Source: Chloroflexota bacterium
Lineage (GTDB): Bacteria > Chloroflexota > Anaerolineae > Anaerolineales > Villigracilaceae
DNA: 64,000 nt
Assembly: GCA_016234495.1 (NCBI GenBank)
Contig: JACRBI010000043.1
Coordinates: 124,001-188,000 of the forward strand
Direction: 5' to 3'
The notes beneath the pieces were generated by a model that was not told where the DNA came from, searched no databases, and saw nothing but the letters and a program-made list of their open reading frames with translations. A program made the translations under genes and the position numbers. Shown in pieces: positions 24,665-33,599 of the stretch; position 1 is the first letter of the stretch, and every line of letters begins with the position of its first letter.

Positions 24665-25819
24665 CTATTTCCGATTCAATCCCCGCGCCTTTTCAACCAA
24701 CGCAGGCAGTGACTTCAAAAATTCATCCACATGCTCTGGCGACGAATCTACGCCGAGGGTGATTCGCAGGGAGCCAAGCGCCCAATCGCGGTCATAGCCC
24801 AGCGACGTGATCACTTCACTCGGTTCAGGATTTCCAGTTTTGCAGGCAGAGCCGGATGAGCAGGCAAAACCTGCAGAGTCGAGCATTTGCAAAAGCAGGT
24901 TGCCATCCACATCTTTGAAAACAAACGAAGCGTGGTTTGGCAGGCGATTTTCAGGGTGACCGGTCAATTTGGAATCGGGGATCGATTCGAGTACCTGCCC
25001 GATGATATGGTCACGCAGCGGCCTGACATGTGCCGTGCGGGAGTCGCGTTCTTCTGCGGCGAGGCGGAGCGCCTCGGCAAAACCGACAATGTATGGCACG
25101 TTTTGAGTCCCTGCCCGCAGACCGAATTCCTGCCCGCCGCCCGTCATGTGCGGGAGGAGCTTCGTCCCTTTGCGGACGTACAACGCGCCCACGCCCTTCG
25201 GCCCGTAGAATTTATGCCCGCCGAGTGACATCAAATCCACGCCGAGTTTTTCCACGTTGACATCCAAATATGCTGCGGCCTGCACTGCATCCGTATGAAG
25301 GAGGATGTTATTCGCCTTTGCGATCTTTGCCAATTCAGCAATCGGATTGATCGTGCCGATCTCGTTGTTTGCGTACATCACCGAGGCGAGAAATGTGTCA
25401 TTGCAAACAGCCTTGCTTAATGACTCAACTGTCACCGCGCCATGTTCGTCCAGGTCCAGCCATTCGAGCAGGAAGCCGTATTCCTTTTCGAGTTGGACTG
25501 CGGTCTTGCTGACAGCGTGGTGCTCTGCCTTCGAAGTCAGAATCCACTTTCGGCTGGAGGTGATGCGCTCCATCATCGCCGCACCGCGCAAAGCGAGGTT
25601 ATCCGATTCAGAGCCGCATGAGGTGAAGACGATCTCATCCGCGCGGCAATGCAAAATTGCGGCAACCTTTTCCCGCGCCGACTCAACGGCGGTTTCAGCT
25701 TTTTGTCCCAGCCGATGGACGGAGGATGGATTGCCGAAGTTCTCGCGGAAGTACGGCAGCATCGCATCCAAAACGCGCTGGTCAACGGGTGTGGTGGCGG
25801 CATAATCAAGGTAAATCAT
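24665..25819 (-). CDS. iscS: Cysteine desulfurase (NifS/IscS family)
   Basis: 384 residues, PLP fold type I. Removes sulfur from cysteine as a persulfide for Fe-S clusters or tRNA thiolation. PLP histidines AEHHAV (99-103), Schiff-base lysine K203 in GGHKFYGPKG, catalytic C326 in SSGSACKTG. The active-site loop is of the longer class I type. Start ATG is placed by a minus-strand TATAAT exactly 7 nt upstream with no Shine-Dalgarno (leaderless). No iscU neighbour. Divergent from the MFS gene. Confidence 0.93.
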   Translation of the reverse strand: MIYLDYAATTPVDQRVLDAMLPYFRENFGNPSSVHRLGQKAETAVESAREKVAAILHCRADEIVFTSCGSESDNLALRGAAMMERITSSRKWILTSKAEHHAVSKTAVQLEKEYGFLLEWLDLDEHGAVTVESLSKAVCNDTFLASVMYANNEIGTINPIAELAKIAKANNILLHTDAVQAAAYLDVNVEKLGVDLMSLGGHKFYGPKGVGALYVRKGTKLLPHMTGGGQEFGLRAGTQNVPYIVGFAEALRLAAEERDSRTAHVRPLRDHIIGQVLESIPDSKLTGHPENRLPNHASFVFKDVDGNLLLQMLDSAGFACSSGSACKTGNPEPSEVITSLGYDRDWALGSLRITLGVDSSPEHVDEFLKSLPALVEKARGLNRK

Positions 25820-25826
25820 GGGCGGG

Positions 25827-25842
25827 ATTATACCTTTATAAT
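25827..25842. promoter_or_regulatory. Overlapping divergent -10 boxes (iscS and MFS genes)
   Basis: The whole intergenic gap is 33 bp. Minus-strand TATAAT at 25832-25827 is 7 nt from the iscS ATG; plus-strand TATAAT at 25837-25842 is 10 nt from the MFS ATG. Each promoter's -35 region must lie inside the other gene's transcribed start, so the two should interfere. Confidence 0.55.
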
Positions 25843-25852
25843 CAGGTTCATT

Positions 25853-27076
25853 ATGCGTAACAAATCCATCATCAACGTCAATCTACGCTGGTTCCTTGCA
25901 GGCATGATCTTCGCCAACATCGGCGGGCAAATGGCATACAGCATGTTGTCCCTTTACATGCTCAACCTCGGCGCGAGTGTGGCGCAGGTTGGCATGGTTT
26001 TCACTCTGGCATCGCTTGTGCCGATGGTCTTGCAAATCTTCGGCGGCTGGCTATCAGATACCATCGGGCGGCTGCGCGTGATCGCCATGGGAAGTTCCAT
26101 CGCGGTCTTTGGCTACCTCATCTTTGCCTTCGCCCCGACCTGGCAATGGGTGCTGATCGGCCTGTGCGTGGAATATGTTTCCAACTCGGTGGTCGGAGCG
26201 AGTTTCGGTGCGTACATTTCGGAGCAATCCTCTGCCGAATCGCGCGGACGAGTCTTCGGCATCTCCTCGGGCATTTACCAAACCGTCACTGTCATCGGCC
26301 CTGCGCTGGCGGGCTTTCTCGCATATCAATTCAACTTTCAATTGATGATGCGCGTCGCGTTCGGCTTTTACCTCACCGCCACAATCCTGCGCGTGTGGAT
26401 GGCAACCAATGAACGATTCGCCCCCATCAAAGACGCAGCCAAGCCCACCTTCAGCGGCTTCAAGGTGGAACTCACCACCATCTTCGCACTCCTTATTTCA
26501 GGCGGCGTTCTCACTTGGATCTGGGTCACAGACGCGGTCGGCGACACATCCTACAATCTCATCGGGCAACTTTTCCCCATTTATCTTTCCGACATCGGCA
26601 AACTCAACGTGCAGCAAATTGGCATCGTCAATGCCGCGATTGGCATCACCGCCATCATCGCCGCGCCATTGGCAGGCTCGCTCGTCGATAAATTCAGCGA
26701 GCGCGCGGCCATCGTCACAGGCTTTGCACTGAACGGGCTGGGCTTGTTCACATTATTGAACTCACAAAGCTACGCAGGCTTCATCCTCGCCATGTGCTTC
26801 TTCGGACTTGGAAACGGCAGTCTCATGCCCGCCTACGAATCGCTCATCTCGAAAGTCGTGCCAGAATCCAAACGCGGCATGGCCTTCGGTTTCTTCGGCA
26901 CCACGCTCGGCATCCTGTCCCTGCCCATGCCGTGGATCGGCGCCCAGCTTTGGGAACGCATTTCGCCGCGCGCCCCGTTCATGTTTGCGGTTGCGGCAAA
27001 CCTGATTTCGATCCTCATCGCGTGGTTCAAATTCAAGATTCGGGATTCCCAACCCGTGGAAATTCCCAGCGACTGA
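25853..27076 (+). CDS. Major facilitator superfamily transporter
   Basis: 407 residues from ATG 25853 (a longer frame starts inside iscS and is not plausible). About 12 transmembrane helices; the MFS loop motif appears as GGWLSDTIGRLRV between helices 2 and 3, and again as GSLVDKFSERAA in the second half. Looks like a drug or metabolite exporter of the DHA class; substrate unknown. No Shine-Dalgarno; a near-leaderless transcript is predicted. Confidence 0.88.
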   Translation: MRNKSIINVNLRWFLAGMIFANIGGQMAYSMLSLYMLNLGASVAQVGMVFTLASLVPMVLQIFGGWLSDTIGRLRVIAMGSSIAVFGYLIFAFAPTWQWVLIGLCVEYVSNSVVGASFGAYISEQSSAESRGRVFGISSGIYQTVTVIGPALAGFLAYQFNFQLMMRVAFGFYLTATILRVWMATNERFAPIKDAAKPTFSGFKVELTTIFALLISGGVLTWIWVTDAVGDTSYNLIGQLFPIYLSDIGKLNVQQIGIVNAAIGITAIIAAPLAGSLVDKFSERAAIVTGFALNGLGLFTLLNSQSYAGFILAMCFFGLGNGSLMPAYESLISKVVPESKRGMAFGFFGTTLGILSLPMPWIGAQLWERISPRAPFMFAVAANLISILIAWFKFKIRDSQPVEIPSD

Positions 27077-27171
27077 ATCACGCATCATCCTTAATCTGAT
27101 AGTTGATTCTGCTTCATCAGCAGAATCGCAGCCGAAACATTTTGTTGTACAATGACCTCACAGGAGACACC

Positions 27172-28200
27172 ATGAGCGACTTCCTTAACTTTCTCAACAC
27201 CGCCAGCGCTGACACATTGACCCAGACACAGGGCATTAACCAGTCACTTGCAGAGAACATCATCGCGGCGCGTCCGTTCACCTCGGCGGATGACTGCCTG
27301 AAAGTAAAAGGCATGGGCAAGACATTACTCGCGCGTTTGCAGTCGGCGGCTGAGGCGCAGGGAAATGAATCAGAAAGCAGAGCCATGATTCAGGTCACAG
27401 AAGAAGCGCCGCCTGCCCCAATTGAGAAGAGTCAGCCTGCACAAGAGTCAGCGGTTGAGGCCAAGCCTTCCTTCTGGTCGCGGCTTGGGCAGGCCTTCCT
27501 CACTTTCATCCGCGCCTTGTTTCGTTTGATTGCGCTGGTAATCATCATCGGCGGAATTGGCATCGCCATTTATTTCGGCATGATTTTTATTAATGAAAAT
27601 TTGATCACGCCCATTCAACGAAACGCGGTGCAAACCCACCAACTCGAAACCGAGGTGGCAGTCTTGCGGACACAGCTTGACGAAATGAACGCCCGCATCG
27701 GAGTTGTTGAATCGACGATCGAATCGCAGACAGCGAGCATGGCGAAGTTGGAGGAAATGCAGTCCGCGCTTGAAGTGGAAATTTCAAATCAAAACAACAG
27801 CGTGATGATCGCGTTGAAACGCGAGATCATGTTGACGCGTTCGATCGAAACAGTTGCGCGGGCGCGTTTGTTTTTATCGCAAAGCAATTTTGGGCTGGCG
27901 CGTGACGACGTGCAAGCCGCGCGCGATATTCTGGCGGAGTTGCTGATCGACGCTCCCGCGTATCAGGTCGACTCGTTGAATCAAATCATCATGCGGCTGG
28001 ATTTTGCTCTGGGCAACCTGCCCGCCTTCCCCGTCATCGCCGTGGACGATGTGGACATCGCCTGGCAGTTGTTGATGATGGGTCTGCCGCAGAGTGCTGC
28101 GGATGTGACCCCAACTTTTACGCCAACGCCTCCCCCCTTCCCGACATTCACGCCCACCCCCGAAGCGACACTGGAAGCCACCGCCACGCCGTCGCCGTGA
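27172..28200 (+). CDS. Membrane protein with N-terminal helix-hairpin-helix and coiled coil
   Basis: 342 residues from ATG 27172 (GAG-type Shine-Dalgarno; TACAAT upstream at 27148). Residues 1-60 are a ComEA-like helix-hairpin-helix (NTASADTLTQTQGINQSLAENIIAARPF..KVKGMGKTLL), a linker leads to one transmembrane helix (about 115-143), then a coiled coil (about 150-205), a helical domain, and a TPTFTPTPPP tail. The HHH part would be cytoplasmic and could bind DNA; the coiled coil and TPT tail lie outside. Function unknown; possibly a nucleoid or DNA tether to the membrane. Confidence 0.75.
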   Translation: MSDFLNFLNTASADTLTQTQGINQSLAENIIAARPFTSADDCLKVKGMGKTLLARLQSAAEAQGNESESRAMIQVTEEAPPAPIEKSQPAQESAVEAKPSFWSRLGQAFLTFIRALFRLIALVIIIGGIGIAIYFGMIFINENLITPIQRNAVQTHQLETEVAVLRTQLDEMNARIGVVESTIESQTASMAKLEEMQSALEVEISNQNNSVMIALKREIMLTRSIETVARARLFLSQSNFGLARDDVQAARDILAELLIDAPAYQVDSLNQIIMRLDFALGNLPAFPVIAVDDVDIAWQLLMMGLPQSAADVTPTFTPTPPPFPTFTPTPEATLEATATPSP

Positions 28201-28313
28201 GCGGCGGCTCGCATTTATTTAATTGTAGCGGCGCGACATAATGGTTTTTAAGAAAATATTTCCGTCATGTATTTGCGCAGGATGTGTTCTCTTACGCGCC
28301 ATTCGGAGGAACG

Positions 28314-28673
28314 ATGAGACCTAAAGATCAAGTTTACGCGATGAAATTCGCAAATGTGTATCCGCTGTACATTCAAAAAGCAGAACGCAAAAATCGCACA
28401 AAAAAAGAAGTTGATCAAATCATCTGTTGGCTGACTGGCTATAACCAGTCGGGATTGCAACAGCAAATTAAACAGGGAAATAATTTTGAAACTTTTTTTG
28501 CCCAAGCGCCAGCCATGAATCCCAACAGTTCGCTGATAAAAGGCGTAGTGTGTGGTGTTCGTGTGGAAGAAATCGAAGACCCGCTGATGCAGAGAATACG
28601 CTATTTAGACAAACTGATTGACGAACTCGCGAAAGGCAAAGCAATGGAGAAGATTTTGCGGTCATCCAATTAA
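28314..28673 (+). CDS. DUF2200 family protein
   Basis: 119 residues from ATG 28314, preceded by GGAGGA. Recognisable DUF2200 signature: [31 protein letters not shown] and [49 protein letters not shown]. Small cytoplasmic proteins of unknown function found in many bacteria. Confidence 0.9.
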   Translation: MRPKDQVYAMKFANVYPLYIQKAERKNRTKKEVDQIICWLTGYNQSGLQQQIKQGNNFETFFAQAPAMNPNSSLIKGVVCGVRVEEIEDPLMQRIRYLDKLIDELAKGKAMEKILRSSN

Positions 28674-28817
28674 TACACAAACATCTTTTCCTGGCAGCAT
28701 TGCGATCTTTTATGCTGGGTTAAAAATAATGCAAAAACAAAAACAGCCAAGTTTAATTCCGTAGAAGCCGCGTCATTTACGAGCATTTTGATTTTAGGCA
28801 TTTCAGGAGATCAAGTC

Positions 28818-29150
28818 ATGCCAAACAAAAAAATACTCATGAGTCGGGAAGAAAAGCAATGGCCAGTATCAATTGGAATCAACATCCTTGCCGCTGTATT
28901 AAGCATTCCCTACGGAATAGGCTGGTTCGCATCGGGAATGGCGCAAAAATCACAGGAGTGCTATGACAGCGGGTTATTTAACTTGCTAACCGTCACTCCG
29001 CTAGCCATCACATTCGCTTCGATTTTTTTCTTCTTGCTCTCCGCAAAATCCCACCGGTCAGGACAGCATAATAAAGCGCTCCTTCAAGCTTTCTTTCCCG
29101 TTATCGGCCTTGTTGGACATTTGATTGTTTATTTATTTTCACCGTGCTAA
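28818..29150 (+). CDS. Small membrane protein, hypothetical
   Basis: 110 residues from ATG 28818 (CAGGAGA Shine-Dalgarno). Three hydrophobic stretches (about residues 20-40, 55-75 and 90-108) suggest an integral membrane protein. No family recognised; its AT content appears higher than that of flanking housekeeping genes. Confidence 0.65.
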   Translation: MPNKKILMSREEKQWPVSIGINILAAVLSIPYGIGWFASGMAQKSQECYDSGLFNLLTVTPLAITFASIFFFLLSAKSHRSGQHNKALLQAFFPVIGLVGHLIVYLFSPC

Positions 29151-29249
29151 TATGAAGTTGGCTTTCCTGGCTTGCAATTGAAAGCCGCGTTAATACAAAA
29201 GCTGACCCGCTTTCAGAATCCACTGGGCAGTTGCTTATCCCAGGATTAA

Positions 29250-29277
29250 TTGACAGTTGGGTAATGGAATTTATACC
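29250..29277 (+). promoter_or_regulatory. Candidate promoter of the zinc-ribbon membrane protein
   Basis: TTGACA (29250-29255), 16-bp spacer, TATACC (29272-29277). The predicted start of transcription is about 8 nt before the ATG at 29292. Confidence 0.55.
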
Positions 29278-29291
29278 AGCGTGTGTGAGAA

Positions 29292-29519
29292 ATGGAAGGA
29301 AAGATGAATCCGTTCAAATGTCCTGCTTGTGGCGCGCCGCTGTTTGAAGGCAAAGCAATGTGCAGTCGTTGCAAATCTGACATCGACTGGCAACATGGTC
29401 AGCCAGTGATCCCTACAGCGGGTGAAGCTTTTAAACGCGTTGTGATCGTCTCTCTCGTCGCAGTTGTCGCAGCCGCGTTAGTTTTAACCGCAATCCTGCT
29501 TGTCGTCCCCAAAATATAA
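29292..29519 (+). CDS. Zinc-ribbon, single-pass membrane protein
   Basis: 75 residues. CPACGAPLFEGKAMCSRCK is a zinc ribbon (two CxxC knuckles) near the N-terminus; residues about 50-72 are one transmembrane helix. An internal ATG at 29304 is an alternative start, but its Shine-Dalgarno would be only 3 nt away. Function unknown; such small zinc-ribbon anchors are common in Chloroflexota. Confidence 0.75.
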   Translation: MEGKMNPFKCPACGAPLFEGKAMCSRCKSDIDWQHGQPVIPTAGEAFKRVVIVSLVAVVAAALVLTAILLVVPKI

Positions 29520-29601
29520 AATAGACTCCTGATTAAGCGGCGAGTCACATTGCCAAAAATTCGGGGTCCTTTTTTTGATGATGTTTTCCAGCTCTGGCGG
29601 G

Positions 29602-29607
29602 TATAAT
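29602..29607 (+). promoter_or_regulatory. Candidate -10 box of the phosphohexomutase gene
   Basis: TATAAT, about 28 nt before the Shine-Dalgarno/start region of the downstream gene. Confidence 0.45.
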
Positions 29608-29640
29608 TTCGCAAGTCATCATTTTTCAGGAGAGAACTCA

Positions 29641-31071
29641 ATGGCACAAAAAATTACATTTGGTACAGACGGCTGGCGCGGGGTGATCGCAGAAGATTAC
29701 ACCTTCGACAATGTCCGCCGCTGCGCTCAGGGATTTGCAAACTACATGCTGTCCAAAGGCAGGCAGGGACAGTGGATCGTGGTCGGCCACGACAAACGTT
29801 TTAGCAGTGAACACTTCGCCGCGGCAGTTGCGGAAGTGCTGGCTGGAAATGGATTGAAGGTTTATCTCACCGACGGCGCGACGCCGACACCGGTCATCGC
29901 CTATGCGGTTGTGGACAAGAAAGCCGCAGGCGCGATCAACATCACAGCCAGTCACAACCCGCCCACCGACAACGGCTTCAAGGTCCGCAACGAGACGGGC
30001 GGCGCAATTGACCCCGAGGGACTAATCCAGATCGAAACGGGAATTCCCGATGATATTAAAGATGTCAAACGCAAGAATTACAAGGAAGCCGAAGCCGCTG
30101 GCGAGATCATAAAATTTGATGCGGCGACTCCGTACATTGAACATTTAACCCGCGATGGTTTGATCGATTTGCAGCCCATCAAAGACGCCGGTCTGACCGT
30201 GATGGTGGATACCATGTGGGGCAACGGCGCGGGCTGGTTCCCGCGTTTGCTGGCGGGTGGTAAAACCAAAGTGATTGAAATTCACAATGAGCGCAATCCA
30301 TCCTTCCCGGAGATGAAACGCCCTGAGCCGATCCAGCCGAATATTGACGTGGGGCTGAAAGCGACAGTGGATAATAAAGCCGATGTACTGCTTATCACTG
30401 ACGGCGACGCCGACCGCTGCGGTATCGGCGACGAGAATGGAAAATTCATCAATCAATTGCGTGTTTTCGGTCTGCTGGCCTATTACCTGCTCGAAGTGCG
30501 CGGCGAGCGCGGCGACATCGTGAAGACCTTATCCACCACCAACATGCTCAACAAGCTCGGCGAGGTTTACGGCGTCCCTGTCCATGAGACCGGTGTGGGA
30601 TTCAAATTCGTCGCACCGAAGATGACCGAGACCAACGCGCTTGTCGGCGGCGAAGAATCGGGCGGCTACGCCTTCCGCGGCAACGTCCCCGAACGTGACG
30701 GAATTCTGGCCGGCCTGTACATGCTCGATTTCATGGTCAAGACCGGCAAGAAGCCGACTGAATTATTGGCAGAGTTATTCGCCAAAGTCGGCGGGGAATA
30801 TTTCTATGACCGCGTAGACAGTCCCTTTAGCGGTGACCCAGAAGCCCGCAAGCAAATCATCCGCGATAATAATCCCCAAACCCTCGGCGGATTGAAAGTC
30901 ACCGAGCTTGTCACCGTGGACGGTTTCCAATTCAAAATGGAAGACGGCGGCTGGATGTTGATCCGCTTCTCTGGCACGGAACCCATCATGCGAGTCTATT
31001 GCGAAACGCGACATGGCGATAAAGTCAAAGCGATTTTGGAAGATGGTTTGAAGGTGGCGGGCATTAAGTAA
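29641..31071 (+). CDS. Alpha-D-phosphohexomutase (phosphoglucomutase/phosphomannomutase)
   Basis: 476 residues from ATG 29641 with AGGAGAG upstream. All four family signatures are present: active-site serine S104 in TASHNPP, metal loop DGDADRCG near 250, sugar-binding GEESGG near 340, and phosphate-binding [10 protein letters not shown] near the end. Interconverts hexose 1- and 6-phosphates; glucose or mannose preference is not readable. Likely feeds the pentose phosphate and cell-wall sugar pathways. Confidence 0.92.
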   Translation: MAQKITFGTDGWRGVIAEDYTFDNVRRCAQGFANYMLSKGRQGQWIVVGHDKRFSSEHFAAAVAEVLAGNGLKVYLTDGATPTPVIAYAVVDKKAAGAINITASHNPPTDNGFKVRNETGGAIDPEGLIQIETGIPDDIKDVKRKNYKEAEAAGEIIKFDAATPYIEHLTRDGLIDLQPIKDAGLTVMVDTMWGNGAGWFPRLLAGGKTKVIEIHNERNPSFPEMKRPEPIQPNIDVGLKATVDNKADVLLITDGDADRCGIGDENGKFINQLRVFGLLAYYLLEVRGERGDIVKTLSTTNMLNKLGEVYGVPVHETGVGFKFVAPKMTETNALVGGEESGGYAFRGNVPERDGILAGLYMLDFMVKTGKKPTELLAELFAKVGGEYFYDRVDSPFSGDPEARKQIIRDNNPQTLGGLKVTELVTVDGFQFKMEDGGWMLIRFSGTEPIMRVYCETRHGDKVKAILEDGLKVAGIK

Positions 31072-31073
31072 AG

Positions 31074-31158
31074 TGTCGAAAGTGTCAAATAGTGTCAAAA
31101 GTGTCGTGTGATCCGCGGCACTTTTGACACTATGACACCTGACACTTTTTTTCGACAC
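31074..31158. repeat. GTGTCAAAAGTG palindromic repeat
   Basis: GTGTCAAAAGTG (31092-31103) and CACTTTTGACAC (31119-31130) make a perfect 12-bp stem, flanked by further GTGTC/GACAC words up to the tatD start. The second half ends in T7, so it may also terminate the phosphohexomutase mRNA. Confidence 0.7.
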
Positions 31159-31160
31159 TC

Positions 31161-31982
31161 ATGAATCTCACCGACACCCACTGCCACCTCGACTATAACA
31201 AATTCGACTCTGACCGCGCGGAAGTGATTCGACGCGCGAATGATTCAGGGTTGATCAGGCTGCTCGTGCCGGGACTCCACCACAGGTCAAGCCAAGAGGC
31301 GGTGCGGTTGGCGGAAAAATATCCCAGCGTGTATGCGGCTGTCGGGTTCCATCCAACCGATTTGGAGGAATTCTCCGAAAGCACATTCCAGCAAGTGAAG
31401 GAACTTGCCAGCCACCCAAAGGTGGTCGCCATTGGCGAGATCGGCATTGACTATTATTGGGTCAAGGAAATTGACAAACGCGCAATTCAACGCGAGGTTC
31501 TAAAACAACAACTGGCTTTTGCAAAAGAAATAAACAAGCCCGTCATCATTCACATGCGCGAGGAAAATGACGCGTGGTTCGGTGAAGCCTCGGTTGACCT
31601 GCTGAAAATTTTGGGAGAATGGCAAAGCAGTTTACATGGCTCGCTTGCTGAAAAGCCCGGCGTGCTGCATTCGTTCAACGGAAATCTCGAAACAGCGCAA
31701 AAGGCAATTGCGCTTAATTTTTTCATCGGCATCACAGGCCCGCTGACCTATAAAAATGCGGAGGAAAAGCGCGGGATTATCAGACAATTATCCCTTGACA
31801 AAATATTGATCGAGACCGATAGTCCATTCCTCGCGCCTGTGCCGCATCGCGGCAAAAGGAACGAACCTGCCTTTGTTCATCATATTGCTGATAAAATAGC
31901 AGAAATCCATTCCAAAAGCCCTGCGGAGATCGCCGCCCTTACCACCGCCAACGCGGCGCGGCTCTTTGCATGGGGAGACTGA
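31161..31982 (+). CDS. tatD: TatD family metal-dependent hydrolase
   Basis: 273 residues. TIM-barrel amidohydrolase-type DNase: DTHCHLD with metal ligands H7 and H9, GEIGIDYYWV, HMREENDAW, HSFNGNLE and ETDSPFLAPVPHRG. Family members have 3'-5' exonuclease activity and roles in DNA repair or quality control. Its stop lies 1 bp before the TTG start of the polyprenyl synthase gene, so they are cotranscribed. Confidence 0.93.
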   Translation: MNLTDTHCHLDYNKFDSDRAEVIRRANDSGLIRLLVPGLHHRSSQEAVRLAEKYPSVYAAVGFHPTDLEEFSESTFQQVKELASHPKVVAIGEIGIDYYWVKEIDKRAIQREVLKQQLAFAKEINKPVIIHMREENDAWFGEASVDLLKILGEWQSSLHGSLAEKPGVLHSFNGNLETAQKAIALNFFIGITGPLTYKNAEEKRGIIRQLSLDKILIETDSPFLAPVPHRGKRNEPAFVHHIADKIAEIHSKSPAEIAALTTANAARLFAWGD

Positions 31983-31983
31983 T

Positions 31984-32949
31984 TTGAACGCGGTAACTTT
32001 CCTTTCACCTGTAGTAGAAGAAATAAAACTCGTTGAAGAACGAATGCGCGCCCAGGCGGATGAATCACATCCCGACCTGCGTGCGGCTCTGGAGCATTTG
32101 CTCGCGGCTGGCGGCAAACGCGTCCGCCCGACCGTGAGCCTGCTCGTCGGAAACATGCTGGGCGCGCCCCTTGAGAAACTCGTCACCCTCGGCGCGGCTG
32201 TCGAATTATTACACACCGCCACCCTCGTCCACGATGACCTGATCGACGGCTCGCTGCTTCGGCGCGGCATGGCCACGTTGAACGCGCGCTGGTCGCCGCC
32301 TGCCACAGTTTTGACCGGCGACTTCCTTTTCGCGCGCGCGGCCAAGCTAGCGGCAGAAACAGATCACCTGCCTCTGATGAAATTGTTTTCCGAAACACTG
32401 GCGACCATCGTCAACGGCGAACTCACGCAAATGTTCACCTCGCGCGGGCTGATCAACCGCGACAACTATTACAAACGCATCTACGCCAAGACCGCCTCCC
32501 TTTTCGAAATGACTTCCCGCGCCGCGGCCATGGTCAGCCCGGTGGACGAATCGGTCAACGAATCCATGCGCGATTTTGGATATCAGATCGGCATGGCATT
32601 TCAAATTGTGGACGACATCCTCGACTTCAACGGCGATCAGAACACCGTCGGAAAACCGCTCGGGTCGGACCTGTTGAATGGTCTGGTAACCCTGCCAGCC
32701 ATTTACTACGCTGAGGCCAATCCGGACGACCCGGACGTACTCTCCCTGCCGCAAGGCGGCTGGACAAACGATGAAAATATGACCCGCCTCGTGAACAATA
32801 TCCGCGCGAGCAATTCATCCAAGCAGGCCATGCTCGAAGCCGAACAGCACATTGACCGCGCCCTCGCGATATTGGCACCCATGGAAGCCTGCGCCGAACG
32901 CGACGCGCTGGAAAACCTCGCCAAATATATTGTGGATAGAAAAGTTTAG
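31984..32949 (+). CDS. Polyprenyl diphosphate synthase
   Basis: 321 residues from a TTG start (31984) that has TGGGGAG upstream. Trans-isoprenyl synthase: GGKRVRP (44-50), first aspartate-rich motif DDLID (84-88), second DDILD (210-214), with KPLGSDL afterwards. The residues just before the first motif are small (A79, T80), which favours a long-chain product such as the menaquinone or carrier-lipid side chain. A MenC-like gene at 44-45 kb and a UbiE-like methyltransferase at 56.7 kb would fit a menaquinone role. Confidence 0.92.
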   Translation: MNAVTFLSPVVEEIKLVEERMRAQADESHPDLRAALEHLLAAGGKRVRPTVSLLVGNMLGAPLEKLVTLGAAVELLHTATLVHDDLIDGSLLRRGMATLNARWSPPATVLTGDFLFARAAKLAAETDHLPLMKLFSETLATIVNGELTQMFTSRGLINRDNYYKRIYAKTASLFEMTSRAAAMVSPVDESVNESMRDFGYQIGMAFQIVDDILDFNGDQNTVGKPLGSDLLNGLVTLPAIYYAEANPDDPDVLSLPQGGWTNDENMTRLVNNIRASNSSKQAMLEAEQHIDRALAILAPMEACAERDALENLAKYIVDRKV

Positions 32950-33040
32950 TTAGTCCTCTAGTCTTCTGGTCTAGTAGTCGGATAGTCACTTGACGACCAG
33001 CAGACCAGTGGACCAGCAGACTACCCGACTATCTGACTAA
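32950..33040. repeat. GACCAGCAGACC palindromic repeat
   Basis: Words of the type GTCTTCTGGTCTAGTAGTCGG and CGACCAGCAGACCAGTGGACC form overlapping inverted repeats that fill the whole gap between the polyprenyl synthase and yceD genes. Confidence 0.7.
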
Positions 33041-33046
33041 ATTCCC

Positions 33047-33553
33047 ATGCCCAGCCCTAAAAAACCATTCCGCATAAATGTTGGTTTTATCGCCCACGAA
33101 GAGATCGGGCGTAATCACGACTTCCCATTTGAATTTGAGAAGATCGTCCTCGGCGATGACCTTGAACTGCGCAACTTCGACGGCATTGTCAACATCGGCA
33201 GAACACCGCAAGGTCTGGTTCTGCAAGCAGACTTCTCAGCCGAAACCAAATTAATATGCGTCCGCTGTTTGCAGGAATACGAGCATAAGCTTGACTGGTC
33301 ATTCACCGAGCTTTACGCATTTGACAAACGCTCCGAAACTGACTCGGGCTTGATTCTGCCTGAAGACGGTCATATCGACCTGGCTGAAATGCTCCGCGAT
33401 TATGCGCTTTTGGAAGTGCCCATCAGCCCGATCTGCAAACCTGACTGCCAGGGTTTATGCGCCGAATGCGGGCAGAATCTAAACGAGAAAGATTGCGGGC
33501 ATAGTCCCGAAGAAAACGATTCGCCGTTTGCCAAACTCAAGGATTTGCTTTAA
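33047..33553 (+). CDS. yceD: DUF177/YceD family protein
   Basis: 168 residues. Two zinc-type Cys pairs: CVRCLQEY near 73 and CKPDCQGLCAECG near 127-139, the DUF177 signature. YceD-like proteins affect 23S rRNA or ribosome assembly and are usually followed by rpmF (L32). Here the next element is a terminator and then a GT87 gene, so rpmF has moved elsewhere. Confidence 0.9.
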   Translation: MPSPKKPFRINVGFIAHEEIGRNHDFPFEFEKIVLGDDLELRNFDGIVNIGRTPQGLVLQADFSAETKLICVRCLQEYEHKLDWSFTELYAFDKRSETDSGLILPEDGHIDLAEMLRDYALLEVPISPICKPDCQGLCAECGQNLNEKDCGHSPEENDSPFAKLKDLL

Positions 33554-33557
33554 CCAA

Positions 33558-33597
33558 ATGACAGTCACCCGCTTCACAAGGTGACTGTCATTTTTTT
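33558..33597 (+). terminator. Intrinsic terminator after yceD
   Basis: 12-bp perfect stem ATGACAGTCACC/GGTGACTGTCAT, 10-nt loop, then T7. Confidence 0.9.
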
Positions 33598-33599
33598 CT

